Shown here in pieces: positions 48,021 to 59,379 of a stretch of 64,000 nucleotides of DNA. The notes beneath the pieces are model-generated. The model did not search any database, had not been told where the DNA came from, and worked only from the letters and a program-made list of their open reading frames with translations. Origin of the DNA: Aphrophora alni (Eukaryota; Arthropoda; Insecta; Hemiptera; Aphrophoridae); NCBI GenBank assembly GCA_963513935.1, contig OY740769.1:32453120-32517119 (forward strand). Reading direction: 5' to 3'. How positions within the stretch are numbered: position 1 is the stretch's first letter; the number at the start of each line of letters is the position of its first letter. The position numbers were made by a program, and so were the translations under genes.

Positions 48021-50560
48021 AGGTTATACAGATTCAATAGTAATTGATGGCACTGTGTTTTTACTTGTATTACCTACTCCCCAAAAGTTTTCATTAGTAT
48101 AAAAACCATTTAGTAAAGATGTTAAAAACTAAACAAATTTCACACATCCCAAAAGTAAATAACATAAAATACTTTGTTATGAAGTCAGGGTATTAAATAC
48201 ATTATTTTCTTTGGTAAAACAAAAATATATAATTTTGTAGCCCTATTGGGTGTTTTGAGACTGCCAGAACCAAATACTTGATACAAATTTTTGCCCTTAT
48301 ATATGGTCAGCCTTAAAATTTTGAAAATTTCTGTTTTTAGTATTTTGTATTTCATGAAGTGAAGATTAGACATTTTGGAGAGTGAGCTTTAACAGCTAAT
48401 CAGCTCTACATCTCAAGTAATTATTTCCTTCTATGGTATTTATAAATTGCATATTAAAATAATACAATCAAACTTTGTTGCGTTGCTCAAAATATTGTAA
48501 TATAGAAAATTGTAATATACTCAAAATATAGAAATTTTTTTTAAACTGTGTACCAGCGATGAATTCTATATTATAGTATTATTGCCTGGGCAAAATTAGC
48601 TGTATGTTTTAAAAATTCTACTGTTCCCTTCTAAAAGTCAAATTGAAGGCAAACTGAGGAATGGAAAAACTTTAAATTTGTTTTGCATTAATGTGTTTAC
48701 ATCCACATACAGAGGGAGAGGGGGAAATATAGTAAAATTTTCCATTCCAGATATAAATGGCAAATGTCGGAGCCAAAAAATGGAATAATAATAAAAAAAA
48801 AAGAAATGTTCCCCTTCTATTTTCAGCAAATTGCCAAAAGTAGTTTTAACAAACTTTCAAAATAGGATAGTGTACTTAAGATAAAACTCACAAGATGTTT
48901 TGTTAGAACTTTTTGATAGAGTACAGAACTAATACATTCCACTCTCACACTCACAAATAGTGAACAAACTAGTCATTGTCAGCTAGTTTATTAAAAAGGA
49001 AATTCTAGAAACATAACAAATGTGATAAAAATTGGTTCAATAGATTGATGACATTCCAGAACTTTTTTTTAATAGTTGATTTCAAAACAGATATTTCGTA
49101 AGTAAATCAACTTCAATCACAAAACATCATCATGTCATATACATTTGAGAAAGTTAAAACATAAGAGATACAAATTAAGTGACTAGATTTTTTAAATTTT
49201 TATACGATATTGACATCTGTTTAGTCTGTCAAAATGTTAGAAGTGAATCTGTTAAATATTGTGCAGTGACAACGTGACAACAGCTGTTTAAGTAAGTCTG
49301 CTAACTGTATTAAATCAATAATTCATTTATGTATACAAGTAATATTAGCCTTGTTTGTTGTTTCCCAGGACAATCAAATGACATTTCAGATAAAATCCGT
49401 CAGATGTGAAATGTCACACAATAAATGGTTTTGTTGATTACAACATTCATTTTATAAAGTACGATTAATGTTATTACTACTAATAATGGAAATTTACCAG
49501 ATAAAGGCAATATATATGTTTCACTCAAAATCCAAGTTCAAATTTCTTATCTTCTTCATCTAGTCTATAAAATATTGTAAATTTCATCTCTACTTTGATG
49601 ACTATGATTTTCATTTTAAGATTGGTAAACAGTGGAGCATATGAATTATGTTAAAAATATTTCTCTGTAAGTAAGGATATGTGGTTTGAAGATCAACAAA
49701 ACAAAAACTCAACTGTTTGTTTTAGAATATTTAAAGTTGTTAAGGAATTATTAGGCTTTTTATTTTATTTTAAATTTAAATATACTTCCTAGACTACAGT
49801 TTGATAATGACTTTTAAACTATTGTTATAAAGTAAGGAACTTGGTACTGATTATTGACAGTAGACTGACATGGAGTAACAATGTAACTAGGAAGTGTAAT
49901 CGGGTTTCAACTATTTTAAATATATATATATATATATATATATGATTTCTTGCCATTTAAAATTAGTGTTCTTGGTAAAATCCTTAATACTCATGCTTCC
50001 ATTGTAATGCTTTATATACCACGGCACTGCAGTCAATAACATGTCTGTAGTCCTGACTAAAATTGCAGCAGGCACAAAATTACTGCATACACTTTATCTT
50101 TAATTTTTAAAATGATCTCCATGTTACTTCTTATTATAAAACCCTTAATATTCTAAATCACAACTATTTACGTTCTTAGCATATTTTAGTTATACTATAT
50201 TATGCTCTAAATACTGGAGTTCTGTCTTAATAATAAGAATAATGGGTGGCTTGCTCGCCATACCACCACACCAAACTTTAATGTTTAACAAACCTTTTAC
50301 TGTCTCCACTTGGTGCTTCTGGAATTAATTCCTTGAAGCTATGTAGTCTATTGATTGTCATGAACAAGTTTTCAAAATTATTAAAAGTCATACTTTTAGC
50401 TAAAATAGATAATATGTTGGTTTTTATTTGAGGCTGGCTGGAAGCTAGAGCGATATGATGTTTATCCAACGATTACTGTGATGCACAACTTTTATCTTAA
50501 GATATTTTACTGCACACCAAAGTTATTGGCAGGAGATATGTTTTTCGAGTCAGTTCATCA
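48021..50560 (+). other. HEATR5B intron, AT-rich
   Basis: Contains a (TA)n tract at about 49918-49942. Nothing else recognised. Confidence 0.45.
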
Positions 50561-51000
50561 GTTGTAATCCTACTTTTCTTGAAAAATGTGATTTTTACTT
50601 GTGTCTTCCATCACTATTGAGGAAAGAAATTATGACTCTAAGGGAAGAGATAGAAAAGAATGTCATGTAATACATATATTTTATGATAGATGTCATTATT
50701 GTACTGAAAAACAGGAGAAAGAAGAGAAGGAGGTATTGGTCAAGTGAAATTAAAAAAAAAAATTAACAAATTTTATAGAATGTACCTTGAAAGTTTCCAT
50801 TTCTTATTGCAACTGGTAACTACTTTTCTTGAAAAACGTGATTTTTACTTCCAACACTATTGAGGAAAGAAATTATGATAATTAAATCTTCAGCATTATT
50901 TGTACCTCTAGAGTTCTTATCACTTTGAATTATTATGATACTAAGGGAAGAGATAGAAAAGCATGTCGTCTAATAGATATATTTTATGATAGATGTGTTT
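50561..51000 (+). repeat. Local duplication with internal insertion
   Basis: The block 50567-50697 (TACTTTTCTTGAAAAA.GTG, ATTGAGGAAAGAAATTATGA, TAAGGGAAGAGATAGAAAAG, TATATTTTATGATAGATGT) recurs at 50819-51000. In the second copy about 65 extra bases follow AAATTATGA. Identity is high, so the event is moderately recent. Confidence 0.85.
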
Positions 51001-52574
51001 GATAGACCTGTTTAGTCACTACAATATGATTTGAACGTGTAAGCGCTACCTATCTTATGTATCCTATCGTTCTAATGTGCAACCGGCTTGAGTTGCAAGC
51101 AATTTAACTATTAATGTTTTATTCGTATGATTGGGTGTATGAATGTATGTGAAAAAGGTTTGTTTTGTCATTGTGTATTTGTTTTTTCAAGTTATACTGA
51201 AAGTTGATTTATGTTCTTGGTTTATTTGTATTTTTGTTAGATGATAAAAATTTAATTTCATTTATGTTATGTTTAAGTAGCCTATTTATATTTGATTTTT
51301 TGTAGAAATGAATTATTTCTATCTATCTATCATTTGTACTTTAAGTATGTTATTTTATTTTGGTATTAGGCGGCAAAGAGGACTAACAATTAGGAGCAAG
51401 GGACAAATCTAATCACATAGTATCCAGTACATGTATAATTATTGCAAAAATGAAGCCCTCCTCATTTGTAAACTTTATTTTTATACACAATATGTATTGT
51501 TAATGTTACAAATTCCTGAATATTTTTTGAGTGTGCACAGACTCAAATTCTTACCATTTTTTCTGATGTAGGCTAAAAAATTATGGATACATGCCAAATT
51601 AAAATTTCTACATTTAATAGTTTGGGTACAATTTTCTCTGAACTTACACTATCCGAAAACAGTGCGACAGTTTGATTTGTGGTTTATCACATAAACTTTT
51701 CTAAATAAGCAGAAAATTTAATCCAGAACTGGTAAAACAAATTTATTTTTCTCCTTGTTTCATAAGTGAAATATTTGCAGAAGTGGTTTTATCATGTTAT
51801 CGAAAGGATCAAATTTTGCTGAGTAGGACATCATTTCATTATAAGTGCTTCATCATTTCATCCTCTCTACTTCACAACTTTCAGTGCTTCATAAGTGGTG
51901 GTTTCAGTTGTTTAAGTATGATTAATAATTTTAAAGCAGTAATATAATTAAATGAACCATGTTCTCTGATAATTATCAGAAATTTAATTTTAAGTCTTGG
52001 AGTATTTTTATTTATTCTCTTTATATACTGTGAGTTATTACTATGACGGTGGAATAAAAAAAAGGTTAAGTAATTTGGAAATGTATCAGTTTTCATAATT
52101 AATGTGAAGAGATTTTTGGGCTTCTAAAAGCGTATGTGGACTACATTTGTTGTTACTTAGAATTTGAACTAACAATTCTCTGAATTAACCAATATATTAC
52201 ACAATTTTTTTTGGCGTAGATAAAATTAACAGTATTAACAACTTACAATATTTTAGAATCTTCACCCTAAGCTCAAAACTTATTTTGAAAACCATTATAT
52301 ATGAGTATGATATTTAATAAACCACTTAATTGCAAAAAAAGAAAATTATTTAAGAGTGCACAATACTAGGAAGAAATTGATCCATTGGAGCCCTGTCCAA
52401 ACTTATAAATTTCTCTTTTAATACTTACTTGTACTTTTAAATTAAAATTTAAAAAAAAAAATTCATTTCGGTATCCAAGCTACTTAATGAATTGGAAATT
52501 CTGTTTGGTAAATATAACAAATTATATTACCTTAAATTACTTTCTTCCTTATGGCTTTATCTTGATTTATACGC
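51001..52574 (+). other. HEATR5B intron, AT-rich
   Basis: Nothing recognisable. Confidence 0.4.
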
Positions 52575-52611
52575 AAACACACGTTTCGAGGTTGTAATCC
52601 TATCATCATTC
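52575..52611 (-). ncRNA. Decayed hammerhead-like motif, PLE terminus
   Basis: The minus strand reads ATGATGA, T, AGG-ATTACAA-CCT, C, GAAAC, GTGTG. It has one substitution in CUGAUGA (first C to A), a short stem II, and the extra U again. It is the only trace of a PLE at this spot. Confidence 0.45.
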
Positions 52612-53049
52612 ATTCATTCGTCGGAAGTCGTTACATAGTTTTAAATATTAAAATACAAACAAATTTACAATATGGACGCCCACTGTTTCACAATTAAATA
52701 TATTTTTTAAAACAATAAGTATGATGGATCTTGTGAGACACTGGTTGAACCATCAATTTTACATACACAATAGATTGCTCATCTCCATGGTTTGAGATGA
52801 AGTTCTCAGAAATGAGAGGCTTTAGTACTGCGGCCCAATTCTGGTCACATCAAGGACAGCATGTGCTGACTCCTCCCACACTTTGAACTATTCTGAACAT
52901 ATAAACTCTTAAAACTACTACTGTTCAACCCATATATTGAGCCTTATGTTATCATATGTTAAGGGACTTCTTCTTAAATATAGGGATCTGAAGAGGCTAT
53001 TCCCAGTGGCAACCCCTACACCATAATAATAGTTGAAGTAACATACCAT

Positions 53050-53345
53050 ATATGTTCACAGCAAACGAATATGTTTTCCTTGTATGAAGGATTACACAAT
53101 CAATCCATTGTTCCTTGGATTTTCTTTTCTTCATTCTGGCTCTCATTTCAATACTGCTTTTGGAAATCTGGAACTCTTCCTACTTCTGTTCTTTTGAAAT
53201 GTTTTTTCCTTGACTGTTTACTTTCATTATATTTTGTATTGTACTATTCTTAATCTTTATTTTTCTTCTTCTCCATTTCTGCTAATAACAACTTCTGTTC
53301 TTACCTTATTTTCGCTGTCCATATTTGTGCACCATTTAACATTAT
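53050..53345 (-). pseudogene. LINE ORF C-terminal fragment
   Basis: The minus strand reads LNGAQIWTAKI (the LYGxExWT motif), EQKLLLAEM, then after frameshifts a segment matching 19670-19790 and ending KEQWIDCV. These are successive motifs of the same non-LTR C-terminal region as at 39610. Several frameshifts make it a relic. A recoding ORF on the plus strand here is an artefact. Confidence 0.5.
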
Positions 53346-54157
53346 CTCTCATCAGTGGTTTTATAGATTATAGCTAGGCTTATTCATTATATTACTACTT
53401 CATAATATCAAATTTAACATTTCTATTACATTATTTCATATAAAAGTGTATCTGTACTTGTATTTCTCATGGAAGATATTGATATATTGGTCCACCCTTA
53501 TCAATTTTTGAGATTTAAAAATGTTGAAAGATATGTACTTACTTTGGTCATCCAGAGTGTAAATAGTATTTTGATTGAATTGAGTTTTTAATGATGGCGA
53601 TCAAATTTCATTTAATTTTTTTGCCAATTATTCATTCCTCAAAACCATAATTTTCTTCTATTTGCTTGGGATATAAATTTTCACATTTCAGTAACATTTA
53701 AACATTTAAAACATACTGTCAAATTTCGAGTTATCAAAAAATAAAATAAACCAAAACTTGCTCACATTTCAAATATAACTCAAATCATTCCAATTGTTTG
53801 GGCTGTATACATTTCACAGACGACAGCGGGACGTCATTCTGAAAACTATTTTTTTGTAGCTTAGAAAACCTCAAAACAAATTATTCGAATAAAAACTCAA
53901 CATCAGTTGCTTGCCCTATAATATGACTTTCTCTACAACATGTATATGAGAAATAAGGGAAATATAAAGCTTATTCTGATTTTAAAATTATTGGGTAATA
54001 ATGGATTTATCGTCATTTGTGTGTATAAAACCTAATACACAGAGAGACTATGGATCAACTCTTGTTATCAGCAGGTAAATCTAGAACATAATAAAAATGA
54101 GCCAACATAGCTTAGTAATTTCATTGTACTAGCTCCCGGATTGAAATACAGACTATA
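53346..54157 (+). other. HEATR5B intron, AT-rich
   Basis: Nothing recognisable. Confidence 0.4.
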
Positions 54158-54269
54158 AAATATAATATAGGTATACAAATTATCTGTAATCTGTCTATAC
54201 AATCCTGTTTATATATTTCCTATGGACCGATCTACCATAAATACAGAGAAAAATTAATATTTTACTTCA

Positions 54270-55160
54270 GGTATATGGATGATATGATTATTTTACGTAT
54301 TTGATGGGAGTGATAGGTTAATGAATAATTACTTAAACAACATACATCCTAACCTTAAATTGATACTAGAAACTGAAACGTATAATGAAGTAAATTTTCT
54401 AGACCTAAATTTGTCCAAGGAAGAAATGGAAATTTGCTTTAAAATATACTAAAAACCAACTGCTACCGACTAAACAATTCATTCAACATCATCCACTTAA
54501 CCAGAAAACAGCAGCTTACAATAGCCTAGTTCATTTCCTTTTTTTCTGTTACCTTAAAAACCCCGATTATGACCACAAATTAAGCACAATCAAACATATT
54601 GCATTGTTAACAGTGGTTATAGAGGTAGACTGATCGATGAATTGATTGAAAAATGAAAAAGAGAAACTTTTAATACTAAGAAAGAGAAATCCTACATTTC
54701 TATAGAATTCGGATTGTTACTTAACAACACGTTATATAACGAAATGGTAAAAAATGACGTTTTTACCACCTTTAGAATGTCAAACGAACTAGACGTCTAC
54801 TGAATGGACAGAACAGTAAACTGGACCTGTCTTAAAAAACCAAAACCTATAAATAGGTAAAATGGGTGACCCTTTTATAAAAATGTTCAAGGGACATATA
54901 CCAAAAAGTACACACAGCCCCCAAAATCAAATTTTGCTGAGTATTTAATTTCTAACCTCCACAGCTACAAAGACTTCAAAACCAAGTTGAATATCCTACA
55001 TACATGTATAAAAGTCGTTACATGGACTCATGGGGAGGAGTTCACTACATACAATGCCTCAAAAACCGAGAACCATTATTTATTAAACGACAAGGTGTTA
55101 TTTCAGTCAAACATTGTTTTAGACATGTTAATTGAGTTCCAAAACAAAAAAAGTTGTGCC
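54270..55160 (+). pseudogene. PLE reverse transcriptase / GIY-YIG fragment
   Basis: Across stops and frameshifts it shows FRYMDDMI (RT motif C, YMDD), NLKLILETETYNEVNFLDL (motif D), then FKIY, a stop, KPTATD (motif E region). Near the end come SYKDFKTKLNILHTC, EEF..Y and NHYLLNDKVLFQ, the C-terminal part of the PLE GIY-YIG nuclease. Motifs A and B and the GIY and YIG core itself are not recovered. It is inactive. Confidence 0.8.
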
Positions 55161-55373
55161 CTCGCTAATCATAACATACATCATCATTACCCCCCCCCCG
55201 GTCTAACTTCAGTAATCAGTGTACCCACCGGGCACCATGTATAAATGTTGTTTCCATAATTGTATAAGTGTTGTGTTTTTGCTCGTTTTGTAATAACTTT
55301 CATAAAATTTTTGACAATCTCACTTGTAAGTGATAAATTTTGACTTTGTGATAAATTTCACAATTTATGTGAC

Positions 55374-55420
55374 CAGAAGATGGAGTAACCCGCAACAGCG
55401 TTCCTCATGAAATATATAAA
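55374..55420 (+). ncRNA. Decayed hammerhead-like motif of the PLE remnant
   Basis: CAGAAGA, T, GGAG.TAAC, a loop, GTTCCTC, AT, GAAATATAT. The core differs from CUGANGA at one position (U4 to A). Stem II can form with bulges (GAG..CTC, AAC..GTT). It overlaps the right terminal repeat, where a PLE hammerhead is expected. Confidence 0.45.
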
Positions 55421-55475
55421 CAGAATTGTATAGACACAACACAGGTAATTTTTATATTTGTATAACCTAGTTGTT

Positions 55476-56109
55476 TAGGGCCATGGTGGAAATTAAAATT
55501 AGTAATCTAAGGAAAGAATCCAAGAGAAACATTTAAACGGCTAAACCAAATGTTATGTATTAATTTTTATATACAGAAATGATGTCAAATGTCTGAATAA
55601 TCTCAGTATGGTACAAACAGTTGTTTATTTTTCTGTAATTATTTGATCAATCATAATTATCAAGCTCTTTTACATTTATTACAACGGAAAGAGTACAAAT
55701 GAACAGTTAATAGGGAGATTTTTTATTTGCTTACATCACTGCTTATAAATTATAATTAAGAATAAAACAACAAACTTCTTCTGTGAGGTTTTTAAAATTC
55801 CAGGGTGTTTGTTTATTTCTATACTAGCCAACAGCAGTCTTGCAATTCTAAAGACTATATAAATCAATATAAAGCAGATGCAATAAATAGTTTAACATTA
55901 CATTGTCTTGCAAGTAAATTGAGAGACTTAAACTGTTTTAGTAAAGCAGTGGTAATAAATTACAAGGAACATAGACAGTGAAACACAATATCAGCCAGAC
56001 TCAACTCCTATCTAAACCAAGATATTATATTTACATCTGAGATGGATTGCAACCTACACTAGTCATACCATTAAAGTTATTAAATACATGAAATGCATCT
56101 GACACTGTA
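55476..56109 (+). other. HEATR5B intron, AT-rich
   Basis: Nothing recognisable. Confidence 0.4.
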
Positions 56110-56124
56110 GACATAATGTTTTTT

Positions 56125-56308
56125 CAACTTTAATGTAATAGCAGATATTTCTTGTTGAAACTCCATATTCAAGGATAAAATAAAGCAAAAGCTTAAAGTT
56201 TCAAATATTTAAATATTAAATATTTGAAACTTTAAGCTTTTGCTTTATTTTATCCTTGAATATGGATTTTCAACAAGAAATATCTGCTATTACATTAAAG
56301 TTGATTAA
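56125..56308. repeat. Inverted head of the PLE (foldback at 5' end)
   Basis: 56125-56212 is the reverse complement of 56222-56308. The mirrored part includes the terminal repeat (AATATTTGAAACTTTAAGC..) and the first ~45 bp of the ORF (ATTTTCAACAAGAAATATC). The two arms meet at a TTAAATATTAA-like centre, with only one or two differences. It would place a stable hairpin at the 5' end of any transcript. Confidence 0.95.
56214..56260 (+). repeat. PLE terminal repeat, 5' copy
   Basis: AATATTTGAAACTTTAAGC through TTTATTTTATCCTTG, identical to the copy at 58877-58917. It lies immediately before the ORF start. Confidence 0.9.
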
Positions 56309-58718
56309 AGAGGCTAGTATAGCCCGATTAGCAGTTCTTTTTAAAAAATTAAAATTAAAACAAGGTATGACAAACCAACATCTTTGGTTTAATGGTGAAT
56401 GCTTAAAATATAACTTAACGCCGAATTATGTAAGTGTAAAAGTGAGATCTTCTAGTGCATCTGCTATTAAAGCCAACGCAGCCGCTGTTAAAACATGGAT
56501 TCAGGAAGAAAGGAAGAAACAGTTTAGAATTAGGGACAATGTGAGTTGTCATCTTAAAGTTATTTATGATGAATTAGCTGTTAAATTTCATCCTATTGAG
56601 TTTGATTATTTTGTAAATGATGTCTTTGATTTTGTCCGCAATAAAATTTATGAAACCTTTAACAGACAAATTAAAAAACTAAATAATTTAAAAGATAAAC
56701 TGAAGATTCATAATAAGCGTAAAGCCAACATGTTTTCTAAACACCAATTCTATGATAGAGTTATTAACTTATCTAATATTAGTTTTGATAATAAAGAAAT
56801 GAAGATTCTTAACAAAGGTCTTAAATACAACCCTAGATCTTCTCTAAAAAACAGTAATTTTGAAACTCTGTCTGTAGATATTGAATCTATAAATAAATTA
56901 GACGTTAACGTTAAATATTTATGTTCTAATATAATTGGGGATACTGTTAAGAATCTTCCTAATAAACGTTATTTTAACAATGAAGTTAATATTATTAAAC
57001 AAATACAAAATAAAGTGATAGATAACAACCTTGTTATTTCTAAAGCCGATAAAGGCAATTCAGTTGTTATTTTAGATAAAGTTAATTATGTTTGTAAAGT
57101 AGATGATATCCTTAATGATAATTCCTCTTTTAAAATATTAAAAAGTGATCCTACGTCTAATTATAGTAAATTAGTTAATAATTACATTAAGAATTGTACT
57201 AATTTGTTCCCTAATAATGTTGGCCAATACTTGAGAGTTATGAACCCCCAACCACCCAGATTGTATGGCCTACCTAAGCTTCACAAACCTAATATTCCTG
57301 TTCGTCCCGTAGTATCTTTTAACAATGCTCCTACTTATAAATTGGCCCAAAAAGTCAATACTGTATTTAAAAGTGCCACTAATTTTACATCTAAATATAG
57401 TATTAAGAATTCCTTAGATTTAGTTAACAAAATTGGAAATGTTACTATACCTTCCAATGCTAAAATTGTATCTTTCAATGTTAAAAGCCTGTTTACAAGT
57501 ATACCCATTAACCAATGTAAGAACATAGTCAATGACATAATTAGCGATACCAATGTTGATACTACACTTAGTAATGAATTAAAAACAGCCATAGAAATTT
57601 GCATTAGTCAAAATTATTTTAAATTTAACGATAAATTTTACCAACAAATAGAAGGGTTGGCAATGGGTTCACCTTTGTCACCTCTTCTAGCAGAAATTTT
57701 CATGGCTGATTTCGAAAATAATTTATTTGGTAAAGACAATCCTTTATTTAAAAATATAATTTATTGGTACCGTTATGTTGACGATGTTTTGTGTTTGTTT
57801 AGTGGTACTAATAGACAGTTAGACTCTCTCCTTAAAACCATAAATTCTGTAAATAACAACATTCAGTTCACTATGGAAGTGAGTAACAATAACAGCATTA
57901 ATTTCTTGGACCTTAACATTAATATCAGTGATAGTTATCATAAATTTAAAATTTTCAGAAAACCTACTTATACAGATACAGTTATACCTGCTGATTCTAA
58001 CCATCCTATCAGCCATAAACATGCTGCTTTTCACAGCATGGTACATAGACTTATTAGTATACCTCTTTCACCTAATGACTTTTATGATGAACTGAATGTC
58101 GTTAAACAAATTGCTGTTAATAATAAGTATGAGGTTAGTTTAATAGATAATATTTTAAGAAAAAAGTTAAAGCGTAGAGTTGAAAATTTAGTCCACTCTT
58201 CCCATAACGAGAACATTGAAATAGTTAGATATTGTAAATTATCTTATATCAACAGAACTAGTTATAAAATCAGTAACCTTATTTCTACTAAATGTAATCG
58301 TAAAGTTGCCTTTTATTGTACAAAAAATCTAGGTAAAATGTTGGTTAATAATAAAGATAAAAAAGAAATGTTAGAAAATAGTGGAGTTTATAAAATATCT
58401 TGTCAAGATTGTGACTCTGAGTACATAGGTCAAACAGGTAGATCTATAAAAGTTAGAATTAAAGAACATGTAAATAGCTGGAAACATGGCTATAGAAACT
58501 CTAACTTTGCTAACCACCTTTTGGACTCGGGTCATAGTTTTGATCCGAAATTGAATGTTAAACTCTTACATATAGAAAATAAAAGCAATAGATTAAATAA
58601 TTTAGAATGTTTAGAAATAAATAGATCTATTTCACTTAGGCCTATTCTCAACTTAAATGACCAAATTGTATTAAATTCGTCACCTCTTCTAAAACCCATC
58701 CGTACCATAGTTCATTAA
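56262..58718 (+). CDS. PLE reverse transcriptase with GIY-YIG endonuclease
   Basis: 818 codons from ATG 56262; a frame read from 56256 begins with TTG, so the ATG is preferred. It makes the element's replicase: the RT copies element RNA and the GIY-YIG nuclease nicks target DNA. Visible motifs are KADKGN (261-266), YGLPKLHK (335-342), RPVVS (348-352), motif A SFNVKSLFTSIP (from 404), motif B GLAMGSP (465-471), motif C YVDD (505-508), NFLDLNI (from 547), CxxC linker (C714, C717), GVY (708-710), YIG (721-723), R732, H736 and E782. Its length is normal for canonical PLE proteins. There is no stop or frameshift. The motif-A catalytic Asp, as I know the family (SFDVxSLFT), is Asn406 here, codon AAT at 57477; this would abolish polymerisation. 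The nuclease residues look complete. Confidence 0.93.
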   Translation: MDFQQEISAITLKLIKEASIARLAVLFKKLKLKQGMTNQHLWFNGECLKYNLTPNYVSVKVRSSSASAIKANAAAVKTWIQEERKKQFRIRDNVSCHLKVIYDELAVKFHPIEFDYFVNDVFDFVRNKIYETFNRQIKKLNNLKDKLKIHNKRKANMFSKHQFYDRVINLSNISFDNKEMKILNKGLKYNPRSSLKNSNFETLSVDIESINKLDVNVKYLCSNIIGDTVKNLPNKRYFNNEVNIIKQIQNKVIDNNLVISKADKGNSVVILDKVNYVCKVDDILNDNSSFKILKSDPTSNYSKLVNNYIKNCTNLFPNNVGQYLRVMNPQPPRLYGLPKLHKPNIPVRPVVSFNNAPTYKLAQKVNTVFKSATNFTSKYSIKNSLDLVNKIGNVTIPSNAKIVSFNVKSLFTSIPINQCKNIVNDIISDTNVDTTLSNELKTAIEICISQNYFKFNDKFYQQIEGLAMGSPLSPLLAEIFMADFENNLFGKDNPLFKNIIYWYRYVDDVLCLFSGTNRQLDSLLKTINSVNNNIQFTMEVSNNNSINFLDLNINISDSYHKFKIFRKPTYTDTVIPADSNHPISHKHAAFHSMVHRLISIPLSPNDFYDELNVVKQIAVNNKYEVSLIDNILRKKLKRRVENLVHSSHNENIEIVRYCKLSYINRTSYKISNLISTKCNRKVAFYCTKNLGKMLVNNKDKKEMLENSGVYKISCQDCDSEYIGQTGRSIKVRIKEHVNSWKHGYRNSNFANHLLDSGHSFDPKLNVKLLHIENKSNRLNNLECLEINRSISLRPILNLNDQIVLNSSPLLKPIRTIVH

Positions 58719-58819
58719 CCTTTTTCTACCTGCCAGGTCATCCCCCTACCCTTTTCCCGATTTCTTTATTGTATTTCAGTTTCCTGTACTTATGTTTGAA
58801 TAGTTGTCTATACCTGTAA

Positions 58820-58865
58820 ATTATCAGTAGCCCGTCGATGCCGCAAGGCGAAACAATTGTAGCTC
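58820..58865 (+). ncRNA. Hammerhead-like motif of the intact PLE
   Basis: AGC (stem I), CCGTCGA (58832-58838), T, GCC-GCAA-GGC (stem II with a GNRA loop), GAA, palindrome ACAATTGT (58853-58860), A, then GCT (stem I partner). Cleavage is predicted after the A of GUA at 58861. The plan matches the other hammerheads here, including the extra U, but the 5' core deviates from CUGANGA at two positions (U4 to C, A6 to U). Activity is uncertain. It sits between the stop codon and the 3' terminal repeat. Confidence 0.5.
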
Positions 58866-58876
58866 ATTTATACTAA

Positions 58877-58918
58877 TAAATATTTGAAACTTTAAGCTTT
58901 TGCTTTATTTTATCCTTG
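58877..58918 (+). repeat. PLE terminal repeat, 3' copy
   Basis: AAATATTTGAAACTTTAAGC through TTATTTTATCCTTG, a direct repeat of 56214-56260, ending exactly at the TSD. Confidence 0.9.
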
Positions 58919-58931
58919 GACATAATGTTTT

Positions 58932-59379
58932 CTTTTGATGTTTTTGTGTATCTCAACGTTGTTATTAATATTAAATTATATGTGTAAATCCTACATGAGA
59001 AGGAACTAACAAGTTTTCCAATAATATTCAGTGAATTGTGAAACAAACTTATCTCCTAAATTCGACTAAAATTATGGTTAATAGATCTATTATTGCTGAT
59101 TTTTCATGAGAACTTTCAGAACTCATATTTTTTATGGAAAAATATCATTTTATACAGATTTTAAAAGCTGCTCAAAATTCAATTTTGTGGGATGTTACAG
59201 GACATGCAGGTAAAAACTTATTCCTCTAAAACTATTTTTACCAAAATGATATAATTAACACCACTTTGAAATTTACTAACCAATTTTTCTGGTTATTGAA
59301 CTTGTTCGATGTTTTATAAAATTAACCCTATATAACTAATTTTAGTAAAATCATATGAATATTGTACTTCTGGAGCATG
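58932..59379 (+). other. HEATR5B intron, AT-rich
   Basis: Nothing recognisable. Confidence 0.4.

Larger units (their letters stand above)
54158..55475 (+). mobile_element. Decayed Penelope-like element
   Basis: Inverted repeats flank it: 54158-54225 and 55408-55475 share AAATATATAAACAG and TTGTATAGACA in opposite orientation with a few differences. Between them lies the 3' half of a PLE coding region. A hammerhead-like motif precedes the right repeat. The first half of the RT is missing, so the copy is 5'-truncated. It belongs to a different PLE family from the element at 56123. Confidence 0.8.
56110..58931 (+). mobile_element. Complete young Penelope-like element with 13-bp TSD
   Basis: The element proper spans about 56123-58918 and is bounded by GACATAATGTTTT at 56110-56122 and 58919-58931, a perfect 13-bp target-site duplication. 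From 5' to 3' it has an inverted partial head (56125-56212), a terminal repeat of about 40 bp, one long ORF (RT plus GIY-YIG), a hammerhead-like motif, and the same ~40-bp repeat in direct orientation at the end. Terminal repeats that are direct in one place and inverted in another are a PLE hallmark. The intact TSD and open ORF indicate recent insertion, in the sense orientation of the host intron. Confidence 0.92.

Noticed and set aside
57335..58046. Antisense ORFs within the PLE
   Set aside because: They are shadows of the 818-codon RT/endonuclease frame.
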